The notes beneath the pieces were generated by a model. The model searched no databases and had not been told where the DNA came from. It was given only the letters and a program-made list of their open reading frames with translations. Made by a program: the position numbers and the translations under genes. Positions 34,352 through 46,219 of a DNA stretch of 64,000 nucleotides are shown one piece after another. The first letter of the stretch is position 1. Each line of letters starts with the position of its first letter. Origin of the DNA: Ancistrus triradiatus (Eukaryota; Chordata; Actinopteri; Siluriformes; Loricariidae); contig JAJAGP010000361.1 of NCBI GenBank assembly GCA_025084515.1, forward strand, positions 1-64,000. The letters are read 5' to 3'.

Positions 34352-36646
34352 ATGGAAGATAAAACCAAGTCCTCTGTCATGATGGAGCCCAAAGTCTGCC
34401 CCGACTACCCCTTCCACCCACCAAGCTACGGCTGGCAACCCAGTCTGCTCTACAATCAGCACTTCGGCCTCCCTCTGTTCCTGGAGTTCAGAGATTTGAG
34501 CTGGATGGAGAGCATTTTTAAGAAGTTATGGACCTCCTCTTGGTCCGGATACACCCGCTCCTCTGTGTTCACCCTCCAGTCGGGCCTGCAGCTCCACAGA
34601 GAGTTGGGTGGAGGTGTTTCGGAGGTCTCGACCCAGCAGTGCAGGTGGAAAGTGAGTCTGGATGTGAATCACTTCGCTCCATCCGAGATTATGGTCAGGA
34701 CGCAGGGCGGCTTCCTGGAAATCAGAGGTGAGCGAGAGTTATTGGATACGTTATTGGACTTTTTTGTTATTATCTCACTTTGTGCTTAACCACAGGTAAA
34801 CATGATGAGAGAGAGGACGAGCACGGCTTTGTCTCCAGACACTTTGTGAGGAAATACAAGTGAGTTTGAGAATGCAATCACACATTTCCTCACTCCTAAT
34901 GGTTGCACGGTTCCTTGCTCTCCTCCAGAGGCTCTCCAAATGAGTTTGATAATTTCTTGAGTCTATGGTCTATGGAACTCTCTGTCTATGGAACTCTCTG
35001 TACTCAAGTAGTTCAGGGGTGAACTTGCATGCACAGTATTTAGTACAGATATGTTGAAATATGTCCAATCCAGCCATAAGCTCACATGCAATTTTATGAA
35101 TGTATAATTAGACTTTTCTGATTTCACACCAGGCTTCCAGCTGGAATCGAAGCACAGAATGTACGCTCTTTCATAACTGGAGATGGAGTTCTCACTGTCG
35201 AAGTCCCGCTACCTGAAATGATACCTCCTGCTGATGTTACAGTTCCTGTCCAGGCAAGTCTGAGTCAACAATTCAGCTGATTACTATTGCACAATACAGT
35301 ATATAGCAAGGGTGTTTCTAGACTACTTTTTTGTACTGGGGTATACAGAATTTAGAGGGGTACAGCTGTACTCCTCTGCTTGCCAGTCACTTCATGAGCA
35401 GTACCTGTGCAAAAGCCAGGCACATTTCAATAGATAATTGAAACATCTGAACGTGCTGAGTTTCTTACCGCTCACAATGCTGTTATAATAACTAAAGTAA
35501 TTAAACAGCTCAGAGTCATCGCTGCAACTTTCCAGCAACTGTACTTGCCATTTATTAGTTTTTTTACTCCCAAGTTTAAAAGTGTACTTTGCCTCAGGTG
35601 GAGATAGAGGTCCCCAAATTGGAAGACCAAACAGTAGATGATGGCCGGCAGCCCAAGAAGATAGAGGTAGAAGGAGATGTGATCATCCTTCCATCTGCAG
35701 GACAGCCTGAGAACAAACCTGCAGTGACTGATGAGAGGATCAGCAAACCTGATGATCTCAGCGCTCGAGGGGCGCTGGATGAAGCCGTTACGAGCCTGGT
35801 GGTTGGAAAAGACAGGGAGGAAGAGGTCAAGGTGGAAGAACCTGAAGAAAGAGCTGTAAGTTTTATTCTACATATAGTACTTAGTTTCAATCGCCATGAA
35901 TAACCAATAGACATAACATGAATATATTAATAAATGTGCTAATAAAATTAAACAGCCAGCATTGAGAATAGTGTACACTTGTCCCACTGTGTCCCGAGGG
36001 TGGAGGGCCATAGACCAGCAACTCCCTCGACACAACTTGTAGATGACAAGCGCTGCTTTTCACCAGCAGGTGATGGAATTATGTGGCGAGAGTGAATCCG
36101 TATTAACTAAGCTTGTGAGGTAGATCTGCCATCTCAATGGGCATCTCCATTAGCCAATGGGTAAATGTAAATGTAAATGGGTAAATGCTGTAAATGTAGA
36201 AATGTAGCGATGGCAGGGATATGTTTCCTCCCTCAGACATTGCTAGGTCTATGTGTCTGTGTAATGTCCAGCCAGGACATGTCTCAGCAGTGGTAGGCCT
36301 CTATATTCATGCCCTTAGGTTTATTGCCAAATCTCTGGGTATTCCTGAAAAATGTTTACATGTTGGTACTTAATTCTATATTTCTTTAGGAATAAATCTT
36401 CTTTCTTATAATTATTAGGATTCACTAGGCATCCCTGAAGCTCCTCTGGCTCCTGACATGCTGCCTCCAGACGAAGGTACAGGGATCCATGAACTAGGGG
36501 AAGGCACTGAAATCCCAAAATTGGGCATAGCTGGAGAGCCACGGCTTCCCGAATCTGTGGACGAGGTCTCCGTTGTTTATGAGGAAATTCCCCAGGTGGA
36601 CATCATCGAGCAACAAGCCAAGGATCAAATAAAAAACATAAAGTAG
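34352..36646 (+). CDS. Small heat-shock protein with long acidic tail (Hspb1/Hspb15-like)
   Basis: Five exons (34352-34727, 34796-34859, 35133-35253, 35598-35855, 36419-36646) chain in phase and encode 348 residues. The alpha-crystallin domain spans about 98-185, including RWKVSLDVNHFAPSE and GKHDEREDEHGFVSRHF, then the conserved GVLTVEVPLP. Exon 2 is 64 nt with the same phases as hspb8 exon 2, a family trait. Small heat-shock proteins usually have 150-220 residues; this one adds about 160 acidic residues over exons 4 and 5, ending DQIKNIK. Intron 3 uses a GC donor (CAG/GCAAGT). Such proteins hold unfolding clients without ATP. It is closest to Hspb1 in the domain; fish hspb15 is another candidate, so no symbol is given. 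Confidence 0.9.
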
Positions 36647-36751
36647 ATGAAGATGGTTCCAGCTCATCCTGGACTGAAGTGGAGTGTAATATTAGTGAAT
36701 AGTGATGGTGTGTGAGAGAATGCATGCTGCAACAACTGACCTTGACGCACT

Positions 36752-36809
36752 AATAAAACCAGAGCAGATTAAACAGTGAGACTGTCTGTTTTTTTCAGTG
36801 CTCAATAAA
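36752..36809 (+). terminator. Polyadenylation signals of the small heat-shock gene
   Basis: AATAAA occurs at 36752-36757 and again at 36804-36809, about 105 and 160 bp after the stop codon. Confidence 0.6.
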
Positions 36810-37536
36810 TAAAGCACCAAACATTTTCATAATACAAAAATATAAATCGTGTGGAATCACAGTATTCACAGTTTTATGCAGATTACTTGCCTATTATATT
36901 ATATATAGCTCTAAATAGTATCAGTGTACATGTAAGTGTCTCCACCTTGGCTTGTCTTTATCTTGCTCTGCCTGTAGCTCTTGTTTGATCTATAAAGTTG
37001 ATTGCTCTTTTAAATACAACCGTGTACAGGTGAGTTTGATTGGGCTTAAACCCTTTAGGTTGTGCTGAGCTTTCCTGTAATGACTGAAGCAGAAAGTTAA
37101 CTTTGCAGAATGTGAGATCCGAAAATCTCTCCTTTCTGGAACTTTCCAGCTTGTTGTGAAGCTCAAACCAGGGAACAAGATTTTTCTTCATCCAATCTGG
37201 GTTTGTCCTTCACTGGGTTACAGAGCCAATTCTGTGAGAGTAAACTCAGCACGGATCCATTCCTCCCTTATTACTGCAGCGTAGAAAATTCTACTGAATC
37301 CACTCCCAAAACCACGGCCAGTCCCTTCAGAGTTGCGAAACCAAAGATGCAGATGTCAGAGAGGAGGACAGGGAGGGAATGAAACAGTACTGTGAGCTCC
37401 AGATGTGCATCAAAACTCTTCCTAGTCGTTTCTGCATGTGGAGTTTGGCATGTTATCTCAGTGAGTCTACACATGTTTGTTCCCATCTCCAAAGAACATA
37501 GTGGATTGTGAAATTACACCTGGGTGTGTGAGAAAG

Positions 37537-38234
37537 TGGCTGAATCCCATTTCAGGGGCTGCATCCTTCGAAGTACGCTGTCTACACGGTCTATGAACGT
37601 GTGCCCTTGGAAGGCTGGGTAGACTGCGGTGAAGGCCGAACCGAAATGACACAGTCTACTCTGCCTTGGATTTCCTGTTTGTGTCACAGAACCACTGTTC
37701 CCGCCCTCACTCTTCAGCGCTATTCCCACCTGCACTGTATCACAAAACAGCTACGAGCTTTATAAAAATTGAGCCAGAAATTTTGAGTTTAGTTTTTATG
37801 CTGTTTTTGGTTTTTCAATTATTGGAGGAGGAGACGCTTCACCGCAGGCGCTGGCATTCAATTTCCCCTGCAGTTTAATAAAGGTCTCCGTTTGCTCCTT
37901 GCTCTCTAAAGCAAAACAAAAAAAAAAGTTGTGCTCTTGCTTTTTAACATTTACCTATTCCAGTTTTTAAATCCTTACATTTAAATAATGTATATTCCTC
38001 AGCCATCCTTTCCGATGTCCCCAAGTTCCCCTCACTCGCAGTGCACCTCAGGATATGTTAGATCGCGAAGGATACATCAGATGTAACCTTCCATTTCAGG
38101 GAAAAGAAGGCCGCTTTTGTCGGCCGCATAAGGAGGAGCCTTCGAAATGGGACAGCCTAGGTATGCAGCTATGACGCAATCGGTCTTCAAATGCAGCCTT
38201 CGAAGGATGTAACCCCTGAAATGGGATTCAGCCA
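37537..38234. mobile_element. Inverted-repeat DNA element (non-autonomous)
   Basis: The left end TGGCTGAATCCCATTTCAGG continues as GGCTGCATCCTTCGAAG; the right end is its reverse complement, ending CCTGAAATGGGATTCAGCCA. The repeat is about 37 bp with few mismatches, and weaker inverted matches continue inside (TTCGAAGG, AAATGGGACAG). No transposase frame is present. The family is not recognised, and target duplications are unclear. Confidence 0.85.
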
Positions 38235-38763
38235 GCGTGTGATGACTTGTCCTGGCAACAATCAGTCATTTTCTAGAACTTACTCCGTGAACTGTTAAAT
38301 CACACAAACCAAAAAAAACAACAAAAAAAAGACACACTTTATTAAGACGATTTATTTGACGTAATTTCAGTTCGCATTACAAACAGTATATTTACACCAA
38401 AAAAATACATCATTTGATAAAATCTGGTGCACAAATTCTGTCTGTATAACAATTAATATATTTAATTATAAAACACAGCAAGAGAAAAAAAATACAGAAA
38501 AAAACCTGGATGATTAGCCAGTCAAACACAACTCACACAATCATGTCTGCTTTTTTTTGTTGCATAAGCCAAATTAATTACTGAGTCATTAATTATTATA
38601 GTAATCAAATAGCTTTATGTTTATACAGAGCTTTATTTAAAACCTGAAACTGCTTTTCAAAGGAAAACGTCTCTTACTCAGTGCATCCATAGTCATTTGT
38701 CAGAAGGCAAAACAGTTCAAGTCGGATTCGTAAATGAAGTAGACACGTGCTTCGTTGGTGGAT
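38235..38763 (-). other. hspb8 3' untranslated region and downstream
   Basis: A minus-strand AATAAA (TTTATT on plus) lies at about 38338-38343 and another at about 38633-38638. Either could end the hspb8 mRNA. Confidence 0.4.
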
Positions 38764-41700
38764 TTAAGCAGTGGTGGGTTCCTGCAGTTTTGGCTGTTCC
38801 TCCATGGGTTCTGGGGAGATCTCGTTACTGTAGAGGTAATATGGGGGCGTCTGTCTGGCCTCGATGATCAGCACTCCCTCAGGAGAAAGTGAGGCGAATA
38901 CCGTGAGTGGGTCGACATCCAATGGGATCCTGTAGCACAGGAGGGTCAAGGTTACATCAAAAATACAAAACACACAATGTCCAGGAACTCTGCAATGGAT
39001 ACTATTATTTCTTGTTTTTATTTAAAAAAAGTCGAGGCGGCTATTTATAACCTCTGAGGGGAAATTAGAGAAAATAGAACATTTACATTATTTAACATTT
39101 ACAAAAGTAGAAGTAAAACAAAGGAATGAATTAAAGGGAAAGAATAATAAATGCAGTAGAGAATGAAAGATGAAGTAGGAAAGGGAATAAACAATAATCA
39201 GAAGGGAACAAGGGAAGGAAAAAAGAAGGAACGAAAAAAAGAAAGAGAAAAGTAGGAGGAACAGCAGGATAAAGGTGACAGAAAAAAGAAATGAATGAAT
39301 TGATAAAGAGAAAAGGTAAGAAAATACAGCGGAAAAGATGTGCTGAAATTGACAAATAAGTAAAAAAATTAAATAAATAAATAACAATTTAAAAAATAAT
39401 ATAAGCTCTGTAGGTAGAGCCGCTTGCTTTAAACTTGACTGAACCATGCCGTCATATTCCAGCTTCTCCTCTTACAACATTCCAGAATCAGGATGGAACA
39501 GGTGGAAGCTTCTAGAAGCTGAAGAGAGATCAGTAATGTTCCAGGCTTCAGTAATCACTGATCTACATGCCATGTTCCGGGCAGCAACACACACAGACGC
39601 TTCATCAGTTCACCACTGTTTTTATATCACTGTGGCTAACATGAGCTGCCTGAAAGGGTTTCTGAAACACCAGTCATGATTTTGCACTGGGGGAGACCCC
39701 TGATCAGGAGAGCACTACTGACTCAGGCCCTGGTGACCAGGAACGTCTCAAAGGCGAGGCAAACCCAGACAGACAATAAAGACCCGGAACGGCACCCAGA
39801 GTCGCAAGTGAAGGGGCACTTTGCCCTTGCTATGTCACGCAAAATGAACAAATGTCCAAGGTTTCATCTGTCACCAGGGAATATTTATAAAAATATTTAT
39901 CTTGTATCTACTGAACACAGACACTCTGCACTTCAGTGCAGGATTAAAATGAGACACAAAGAAGAGAGATGGAATTGAGTTGAGCTCCTTGACCATACAA
40001 GGTCGAAGCAGATGTGTGTGTTTGTCTAAACCTCAGTGTTAGTTCAGGAGTGAGTTGATATTTAATTAACATCGCACTGCTACAGTACAGTAACACCAGA
40101 GTGTTTCCCGTCTCTGATGGTAGTGTCTACAGAGCTGTGTGACACCAGTACTTGGTTACATCTCCCAAAGCACCAGTACTTTCACGTTAGGATATCCCCA
40201 GTCACATAAATTTTTGGGCCCCTCTTCCACTTACTGGATGCACAATATAAAGTGCGTGGTGTCTATTTTAGAGCATGCTGTGTGTCCCTCTGTTTCTCTA
40301 TTCAGTCTCTAGAGTTATTCCTTAACACTTCCACCCTTTAACCTTTTCTGTATCTCTCTCTGCTTGTCTCTCTCTGCTTGTCTCTCTGTCTTTCTCTCCA
40401 CGAGGAATGTTTTCTGTGTGTGAGTGATAAACGATGAAGGACTGAAGGCATCACTAGAGCCTGTTTACCTCTGGTGAGCAGTTTTCATTATCATTTCACC
40501 TCTACGATCGATTCTGTACCTCTGCCAGGAACTGCCTGAGAAATAGTCTCTCTTCATCCGATGTGTGGGTGTGTGTGAGAGAGAGAATACAGTGAAAAAG
40601 AGATCTGTACAAAAAGCTAGGAGATAACCAGACAGTCAGATGGACAAATAGATGATAGATAGACAGATGAAAACAAAAGCAGGCAGACAGACAGAGAAAC
40701 ACAGAGAAAGGCAGACAGACTGTGCAAAACTCTTAGGTCATAAGATTAGATATAGCATTGTTTTAGAAATGACATAATGTCATTATGTATCATTCTTTTT
40801 ATTTGAATACAACCACAAAAATGTAAGCAGTATTAGAAAATAGCATTATAGCACTGCTAAAACAACCAGTCTAATGGTGGCCTAAGGCTTTTGCACACAC
40901 AGACACAGACAGAGAGAATCAAGCTTTTTCCAGAACCACTATCATGACAGTTGCCTATTTGTATCATGAGCAGGGTGGTGGCTCCCTCAGAACAGATCTA
41001 TAAATATGCGTCTATTTCCGGACGGTTGCAGAGGGCCCTCCTGCTTTCACCCCTCGTATTGTGGTTTGGGTCCTGCAGAAGCCTGACCCTGTGTAACAGC
41101 TGAAACATTCTCAGCATTCTGTAAAAGCCTAATTACTTCCTGATGGCTTTTCCTAATTGGACTAGCTTATAGACATGAAAGAGAAGAGCAAGGCCCTGTT
41201 TCAAATGGTGCGCTCTATTCTTACATTATCCAAGACTGACGGATTAAACAGGTGCCTTAAACAGGTGAAACATCCCATCTTGTTTTGTTCTCAGTATAGC
41301 CATGTTTAACTTGAGCAGAGCAAGTGGAGCAGGAGATACTCACTGGATCTTCTTAGTGAAGTTTTTGGTGACGATTCCTCCCTCGTCCTGCTTCTCCTCG
41401 TGTTTCCCTGCAGAGAACACCAGCACAGAAGTTTGATATGCTCTGGTCATTCAGCTCTCAAACCTTAACAACATTATTGTGTTTTCGAGGACAGACCTGC
41501 AGTCTCATTTATAAAACGTTACATAGATTCCAGAGAGGATTTGTGGAGTTGCTGACCTCCTTTCCCTTCGACACAGTCGACTGTCAGCAAGGTACACCCA
41601 GCCCGGCTGGAAGACACTGTTGGTGCACCTTGTCTCTTTCTATTATTTGATTTTTCTCTCTCTCTAAGCTGTTTGTCTATAAATGGCATGCGTGACACAC

Positions 41701-43781
41701 TTGGTGTCGTTCTGGCCCAGATATTTGCGCTCCTATCACCCTCATTCCAGCCATGTCAGCTGTGCAGGCTCAAAGCAGCCCTGTTCCTGTCTTTACTACT
41801 GGGCAGTGTGACTCTGAGTCATGTTCTGGCCTATTAATATCTCTTCATATACACAACCTGTGTCTGATTTCACCGCCTGGGTTTCAGCTGCTTCTCTGTT
41901 TCGGGACTTCATTCCAAACACTCAATTCCATCCCTATCCAGGCCGCTCTGTTTGTTCAAGTTCCCGCTGATTATTCCAGGTCACTTTGTTTATCTGAATA
42001 AACAGTGCTTGGCCTCAAACTGAACGTTGGCTTGCTTTGTCTGTCACACTGGACACGATCCAGAACATTTTCTAACCGTGATGTCAGAACCCCCCCCACA
42101 CCCCCATCTGCTTCCCTCTCTGTTTCACAGAGTAAAAGTTTGAAGTGAAGATGCAGCTTAATGAAGAATGACATAACAAGGCTAAAATTCTTAATTATAT
42201 TACTCACGCTTTTTGTTGCAGCGTCTATTTGACCCAATAGGAATGTTTTTTGAGCTACAGCTATTTAAGTGTCGTTTCCACCTGAGCTCTAATTCCTACA
42301 TCTTAAAGGACCTCGGCAGATGCCTGAGTCTCAACGGCTTCGGGATAGGAATGTGCAAGTCACTGCGGACGTCACATGCACGACGCAGACCTCACCCTCT
42401 AAACTAAAACCTGGATTGTATTAAACATTCTGAGAGTGGTGGCTCAACAATACAAAATAACGACCAGCTTTCATTTTACCTTATTTTTTTCAGTAAGTAC
42501 AATATACATCAGAGGGCATCTGCCGGGTCGTCAACAGAAAGCTTTACAAGAGGAGAAAAGTGTCCGCTGTGTTCCAGCATAATCACGAGTTTCAACAAAA
42601 CCCTTACAGGTAACATAGGTCACTAGAAAATGTAATTAAAATATTGCATACGAGCAGCTTTTTTTGTTTAAGTGGTACAATGGTGCACCTCCTGTCCCTG
42701 AACATAACTATAAAATGGATAAAAAAATGGAGCGAAGGCGAACAGCACTCCAAGCACTTGCATTGCTGACTCAAATAATTCCGCCAACCACTGGCAAGGT
42801 TGAGTTTGAAAGCTACATTTTGATTTCTACTAACTGAAATAGCATAGCACAGGCACTAGCAGGACAAGTCCCTACATAACGGCCTCTGGCACCATTAAGT
42901 TCAAAGGGTATGGTTTTGTTAGGACCAAAATATTTTGGGGTGCGCATCAAGTGTGCTTCCAGATACACCAGAGGCTCTATGACACGTTCGTAGAAGATAA
43001 ACCATTAATTAATTATTAAACGAGTTTTAAAACACAATTGGATCTGTGTTTGGTACCTTAAAGATCTTGTAAAAATGTTTTTCTATTTGCTTTATTATTA
43101 GAAATACAGTCCTCATGTAGAACGTTCAGGGTTTTCAGGGACTTTATAAACGTAAAAAAAGTTACACAGATCACACGTTCGTTTCATGGCAATTTTTAAA
43201 ACGTGCCGTTACTCATCCCCAGTTACGTTACTGAGACCTTTCAGAAAACACCCAGTGTTTCACCTGATCAATTAAAAATTAAAGTCATATTTAAGGTCAC
43301 GGCACAGACTTTAGGGGTGCGAAAACTTTTGCACAAAACACTGTATTGTCGTCAACAAACAGCGTGACCGCCCGGGGCGCGAATTCTCACCTGACACCTC
43401 CACGAAACCCGTCCCCTTGGTCTTCACGCTGAGCTCCTCTGCCCTTGTTAAGCTATGCACGTTCACGCACACTTTCCACGGCTCGGCAGGGGGTCCAGCG
43501 GGGGCGAGCCTCGGGGACACACGAACTGCGCGTTCACCGAAGCTCAGTGGGGGAACGAGGAGCGCCAGGGGAGAGAGCCCGTCCACGGAGAACCGAGGCC
43601 GCGGTTACTGAGACGGGGGCCGCGCCCAGCCAGGGGCCAGTCCATGGGACAGGTCGGTCCGGGAAAACGTGCACCATGGGTATGGAGAAGTCCGGGGTCC
43701 ATAAAAGCGCGTTGGAAGAAAGGGTTTACCGCGTCACCCTCTGTCTGCTTCCCAAGGGGTCAAAAAATCCCCTTCTGCCAT
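38764..43781 (-). CDS. hspb8: Heat shock protein beta-8 (Hsp22), exon 1 frame disturbed
   Basis: Exons 43781-43391, 41407-41344 and 38929-38764 have matching phases. The alpha-crystallin domain begins EPWKVCVNVHSL and continues GKHEEKQDEGGIVTKNFTKK, then DPLTVFASLSPEGVLIIEA; these are diagnostic for HSPB8. HSPB8 works with BAG3 in chaperone-assisted autophagy. The domain frame is open only from 43586. The likely start MAEGDF at 43781 is in that same frame, but two in-frame stops lie between. The middle stretch reads sensibly only in another frame, so two compensating shifts would be needed. Either the sequence has errors here, a downstream Met is used, or the gene is damaged. The residues TRAEEL and GTGF differ from the usual KPEEL and DGY. 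Confidence 0.85.
39080..39400. other. Purine-rich low-complexity tract in hspb8 intron 2
   Basis: The plus strand is almost entirely A and G (GAAAGAAGGAAC-like). Open frames on the minus strand here, rich in F, S and L, are composition artefacts. Confidence 0.6.
39480..39517. promoter_or_regulatory. Heat-shock element cluster in hspb8 intron 2
   Basis: TTCcaGAA at 39480-39487 is followed by a perfect trimer GAAgcTTCtaGAA at 39505-39517, then another GAA at 39521. This matches the HSF1 consensus of alternating nGAAn units. Confidence 0.65.
39530..40705. other. hspb8 intron 2, remainder
   Basis: No exon or transposon end recognised; a short TCTCTCTGCTTG tandem is at about 40350-40390. Confidence 0.4.
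40712..40905. mobile_element. Tc1-derived MITE (copy 3, short)
   Basis: Ends ACTGTGCAAAACTCTTAGG and GCCTAAGGCTTTTGCACA are inverted. The inner block TAGATATAGCATTGTTTTAG matches the ends of copies 1 and 2. It is about 190 bp, in hspb8 intron 2. Confidence 0.65.
41408..43390. other. hspb8 intron 1
   Basis: A stretch at about 41690-42050 ends in AATAAACAGTGCTTGG and could be a solo LTR, but its ends are not defined. A lone inverted-repeat-like end (GGGTGCGAAAACTTTTGCAC) lies near 43315. No exon was found. Confidence 0.4.
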
Positions 43782-44018
43782 CTATAGAGTATCAAGAGCT
43801 TCCTCACAAAAAAAGTTCAACAAAGTTTGTGAAGGAGGTTCGAAGTTTTTTAAACAGGTAAGAAGAATCCGGATATTAATTCCCAAAATAAAAAAAAACT
43901 CGACCTTTACAACTTTTAAACCTTCTTCCAAACCTTTAAACCGGGCCGGTACTCGGTCACGCGCTCACGCGGTGCACGATGTATGATGAATCTAAACCCA
44001 AAGCTGCTCCTCACGCCC

Positions 44019-44026
44019 TTATATAG
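44019..44026 (-). promoter_or_regulatory. TATA box of hspb8
   Basis: The minus strand reads CCTATATAAGGGCG, giving TATATAAG about 240 bp upstream of the hspb8 ATG at 43781. Confidence 0.6.
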
Positions 44027-44538
44027 GTGTCCCCGGGTCCGAGTTGGTAAAATTAAGACTGAAACTCAGGTTGCCAGATTGGACACGCATCTACCACGTT
44101 TTTAGTTGTGACCTTGTACCAAATGACTGATTTTATGCTTGAATTTATTTTTATTTTATACATGTTCTTTATTTATTAACCATCAATAAAGGAATATATA
44201 AACAGATCCTTTAAGGTCCTGTAAGTTGTGAAGTGAGTTTGAGAATATATAACTTGTCGCACATATTCTAGATCGGATTGATGACGATCCTGGGAAATTT
44301 GGAGGGCCAAAAGTTAACACCTCTGAAATTCTTGTTCATCATAGTCATCAAACTGTCTTGGGACTGCTGTGCCCACCTGAATGTCTCTTTTTGACATCAG
44401 AATAAAAGAGGCCTATATTCATATTAATATGTATGACAGTAAAACTTTTTTGTTTTGTATTTGTGTGATTATTTTAAAATATAAAAATCCTTATTTTAAT
44501 AAGTTGCATTCAGTTATTACTATTATCTTTGTTATAAC

Positions 44539-46219
44539 AGTGGGGCAAAAAAAAGTATTTATTCAGCCACTGATTGTGCAACTTCTCCAAATAGAAAAGA
44601 TTGAGAGAGGGTCTGTAAATTTTCATCATAGGTACACTTCAACTATGAGAGACAAAATGAGAAAGACAAAAAAAATCCAAGAAAGGAAATCACATTGTAG
44701 GGATTTTTAAAAGAATTTAATTGTAAATTTATGGTGGAAAATAAATATTTGGTCAATAACAAAGGTTCAACCTCAATACTTTTGTAAACATAAAAACCTT
44801 TGTGACAATGACAGAGGTCAATCGTTTCCTGTAAAATCTTCACCAGGGTTTGCACAAACTAGCTGGGTATTTTATTTTCACCCATTCCTTCCATGAAGAT
44901 CTCCTCTAGAGCAGTGATGTTTTGGGGCTGTCGCAGGGGGGAAAGGGAAACACGGGGACTTTCAACTCCATCCACAAATTTTTATGGGGTTGAGGTCTGG
45001 AGGAGACTGGCTAGGCCCATCCAGGGAAAACCTTGGAAAATGCTTGTAACGGAGCCCACTCCTTTGTTGCCCAGAGCGATTGTGTTTGGGATCATTGTCA
45101 TGCTGGAATACCCAGCCATGTTCCATCTTCAATGCTCTCACTGATGGAAGTAGGTTTTTCCGTAAAACTTTCACAATACATGGCCCCGTTTCATTCTTTC
45201 CTTAACACGGGATCAGTCGTCCTGTTGCCCCTCTGCAGAAAAACAGCCCCAAAGCATGATGTTTCCACCCCCATCCTCACTTCACAGGTTAGGTATAGGG
45301 GTGTTCTTGGGGATTGCAACTCAGCATTATTTCTTTCTCCCAAACACGACGAGTTGAGTTTTTTACCAAAAAAAAGTCTATTTGATTTTATCTGACAAAA
45401 CATGATATTCCTCCCGATCCTCTTCTGAATCATCCATATGCTCTTTGGCAAAAACTTCAGATGGGCCTGGACATGTAACTGGCTTAAGCAGGGGGACACG
45501 GGCCTGGCAACTGCAGGATCTGAGTTCCCTCTCAGCATAGTGTGTTACTATGATGGGTAAAGCTTTTTGTTATTTTGATTTCCCCAAGCCATTCTGCAGG
45601 TTCATTCATCAGGTCCCTCCCATGTAGTTCTGGGATTTTTGCTCACCGGTTCTCATGATCATTTTGACCCCCCACGGGATGAGATCTTGCCATGGGAGGC
45701 CCCAGATCGAGGGAGATTATCAATGGCCTTGTATGTCTTCCATTTTCTTACAATTGCTCCCACAGTTGATTTATTCACACCAACCTGCTTGCCTATTATA
45801 TATTCACTCTTCTCAGCCTGGTGCAGGTCTACAATTTTCTTCCTGGTGTCCTTTGAGAGTTCTTTGGTCTTGGCCATGGTTGAGTTTGGAGTCTGACTGT
45901 TTGAGGCTGTGGACAGGTGTCTTTTATACAGATAACGAGGTCAAACAGGTGCCATTAATACAGGTAAGGAGTGGAGGACAGAAGAGCTTCTTAAAGAAGA
46001 AGTTAGAGGTCTGTGAGAGCCAGAAATCTTGTTTGTTTGTGGGTGACCAAATACTTATTTTCCACCATTATTTACAATTAATTTCTTTAAAAATCCTACA
46101 ATGTGATTTCCTGGATTTTTTTTCTCATTTTGTCTCTCATAGTTGAAGTGTACCTATGATGAAAATTGCAGACCTCTCTCAGTAGAACTTGCACAATCAG
46201 TGGCTTTTTTGCCCCACTG
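44539..46219 (-). mobile_element. Tc1-like element (copy B), indel-rich
   Basis: Ends CAGTGGGGCAAAAAAAAGTA and its inverse ending TTTTTTGCCCCACTG match copy A. A TA follows the right end. It carries the same minus-strand transposase region but with many extra single bases, mainly in homopolymers, so its length is about 1.68 kb against 1.60 kb. Confidence 0.9.
44940..45877 (-). pseudogene. Tc1-like transposase, broken (copy B)
   Basis: The N-terminal part is the best preserved in the window: 45877-45659 reads MAKTKELSKDTRKKIVDLHQ and keeps the first helix-turn-helix. After that the frame shifts many times. A part at 45174-44962 carries the last catalytic region and reads WVFQHDNDPKHNRSGQ. No complete product is possible. 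Confidence 0.85.

Noticed and set aside
41690..42050. Possible solo LTR in hspb8 intron 1 (polyadenylation-like AATAAA near its end)
   Set aside because: No matching terminal TG/CA ends or target duplication could be found.
43445..43861. 138-codon plus-strand frame opposite hspb8 exon 1
   Set aside because: It is antisense to a recognised exon, GC-rich, and has no domain or independent promoter.
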